Positions 62,511 through 64,000 of a DNA stretch of 64,000 nt are shown here, in pieces. Source of the stretch: Tubulanus polymorphus (lineage: Eukaryota > Nemertea > Palaeonemertea > Tubulaniformes > Tubulanidae); contig NC_134027.1 in assembly GCF_964204645.1 (NCBI RefSeq), positions 13,566,485 through 13,630,484 on the forward strand. Direction: 5' to 3'. The notes beneath the pieces are model-generated. The model did no database searches. It worked only from the letters and a program-made list of their open reading frames with translations, and was not told the origin of the DNA. The translations under genes were made by a program, and so were the position numbers. Every line of letters begins with the position of its first letter. The first letter of the stretch is position 1.

Positions 62511-64000
62511 TCTGCCTATGTGATGGCGCTGAGAAATGCTATGATTATAAAAGTCAACCGCTTTGTGAATATGAGTAGGATTTTCGGAATTCTTCTATTA
62601 TTCAATATCTGTTTCTCATATGGAGCAACTATTGATGTGCATATCAATGAAGATCAATGGAGGAAGTCTGGCGACGATTGCATATATAGTGTCTTCATTG
62701 GATCTGGATGGACATACCGAATTAGTGATGGCTCCCAGCAACCACAGAGATCTTATCTTATCAAGATGCAGTCAACTGGTGCAATTCTACTTCAGCGATT
62801 TCCTAGTTGTGGAGAGATCATTACTTATAACCCTCTGACTCTGAACGTCAATGCTTCATATATGTCATCCAGTTTTAGTTTATTCAATCTAGATATTTAT
62901 TTACACAAGGATTGTGATGCTGATAACAAGCATCTACTACTGCCCAGCGACCATAGTGAGGGCACTATTATGGTATATACTAGCTATATACAGAGATGTT
63001 ATGTAAAAAATCAGTTATTACTCAACGTTGGTGCATTGATTCCACAATATTTAAGGAAGTGTGTGGATGAGTATGTACTTGAATCAGCCCTTAAAGATTT
63101 TAACATCTACCCTTTAGTTGGTGATTTGGTAACGAATGCAGATATTTGTTTCACAGGAATGGAATTGAATATAACCCTCACTTTACTGGCATCATGTAGT
63201 AATGAAAACAGAGTAATTCGAGTATTTCTCATTTTGAAAGCAATTGGTCAAAGTGAAAATATTAAATCCGAAATTAGAGTTAGACGAGACACATCTGATA
63301 ATCCAACTACACCAAAATTCCAACAAGCTGAATATATCAAGCATGTTGTTGAAGAACAGAACCCGCCAGTTGAAATAACAACAGTAAATGCATTTGATCC
63401 GGATTTGGGCGCTTCTGGACAACTTACTTATTCGATGCTAGCTCTCCGTGAGGGACGATCCCAAAATATGTTTTCGATTAATGAGATAACTGGTCAGATA
63501 AGAACTAGACAACGCTTAGACCGTGAAGATATATCAATTCATTATTTCCAAGTTGAAGTAAAGGATGATGGTAATCCTGTGAAGAAGGATCAGGCTATAT
63601 TGACCATTTATGTTGAGGATATCAATGACTTTGTGCCTAAATTTGAACTTCCATCTTATACATTGAGTATATCTGAAAACACTCAACTTGGAGCAACTGT
63701 TTTAACGGTACGTGCATCAGATAAGGATTCAGGATCAAATGCTGAAATCCGTTATAGCATTCTAAATCCTAATGTTTTGCATGATGACTTTAGTATCAAT
63801 CCTCATAGTGGAAGTATAACAACAAAATCCTTTTTGGATCGTGAAAAAATGGATAAATATATCCTGAAAGTTCAAGCTGCAGATCAGGGGCCACTTTCGA
63901 ACCAACATTCTTCAACAGTTCCTGTAACTATAATGATACTTGATGAAAATGATAATCATCCACAATTTTCGCAAAAGTCATACACAATTGATATAATGGA
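62511..64000 (+). CDS. Seven-pass cadherin-like (CELSR/Flamingo type), N-terminal exon
   Basis: The frame is open from the acceptor at 62510 to the window edge. The first ATG is 62523; a second at 62571 gives a better signal peptide (SRIFGILLLFNICFSYGA). About 250 residues of cysteine-containing non-cadherin sequence follow, then cadherin repeats: EC1 with DPDLGASG, LDRED and DIND (about 63310-63640), EC2 with SDKDSGSNAEI, LDREK and DENDN (to about 63955), and the start of EC3. The REGRS-x-x-MFSI stretch and N-terminal position fit CELSR/Flamingo, which mediates cell adhesion in planar polarity; another large cadherin is possible. The rest of the gene is outside the window. Confidence 0.85.

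Overview
This looks like nuclear DNA from a marine invertebrate. The base composition is AT-rich, almost all coding material is transposable-element derived, TAGGCCTA-type words recur in the intergenic DNA, and the right edge opens a large seven-pass-cadherin-like host gene (CELSR/Flamingo type). No species can be named from this sequence alone. I found no rRNA, tRNA or CRISPR array.

Layout. 1-1803 is the 3' end of a LINE with a poly(A) tail. 1804-4441 is minus-strand debris from the end of a Maverick/Polinton, with three kinds of tandem repeat. 4402-6398 holds a YqaJ-type exonuclease fragment and a partial duplicate. 7541-9246 is a second LINE (endonuclease part). 9211-10895 is an inverted duplication holding a small MITE and a THAP-like fragment. 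10728-26832 is a Maverick copy (copy 1), flanked by an inverted pair of about 73-bp motifs. 27227-29025 is another Maverick end fragment on the minus strand. 30924-38878 is a Mutator-like non-autonomous element (9-bp target duplication) with an almost complete BEL/Pao retrotransposon nested inside it. 41546-56765 is a second Maverick copy (copy 2), cut off inside its ATPase gene by a minus-strand LINE. 58706-61030 is a CACTA-like element, and 62511-64000 is the cadherin exon.

The Mavericks carry a zinc-finger-fused protein-primed family B DNA polymerase, a double-jelly-roll major capsid protein, a chromodomain integrase, an FtsK/A32-type packaging ATPase, a membrane/coiled-coil protein and several small membrane proteins. 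All copies contain frameshifts, stops or deletions, so they are fossils. Where copy 1 has lost genes (about 2.3 kb after the polymerase and 1.5 kb before the coiled-coil gene), copy 2 shows what was there.

The most striking item is an intein of 355 residues in copy 1, inserted into polymerase motif C (the YxD/TD catalytic site). It has both splicing blocks and two LAGLIDADG homing-endonuclease motifs. Copy 2 has a decayed intein at the same site. Nearly every Maverick gene starts at a TAAATG word preceded by A/T-rich sequence, as in poxvirus-type late promoters. A separate upstream module of about 80 bp sits before five different gene starts on both strands. A minus-strand gene in copy 2 has a zinc ribbon that could belong to a viral late transcription factor. 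Together these suggest a virus-like transcription programme in this Maverick lineage.
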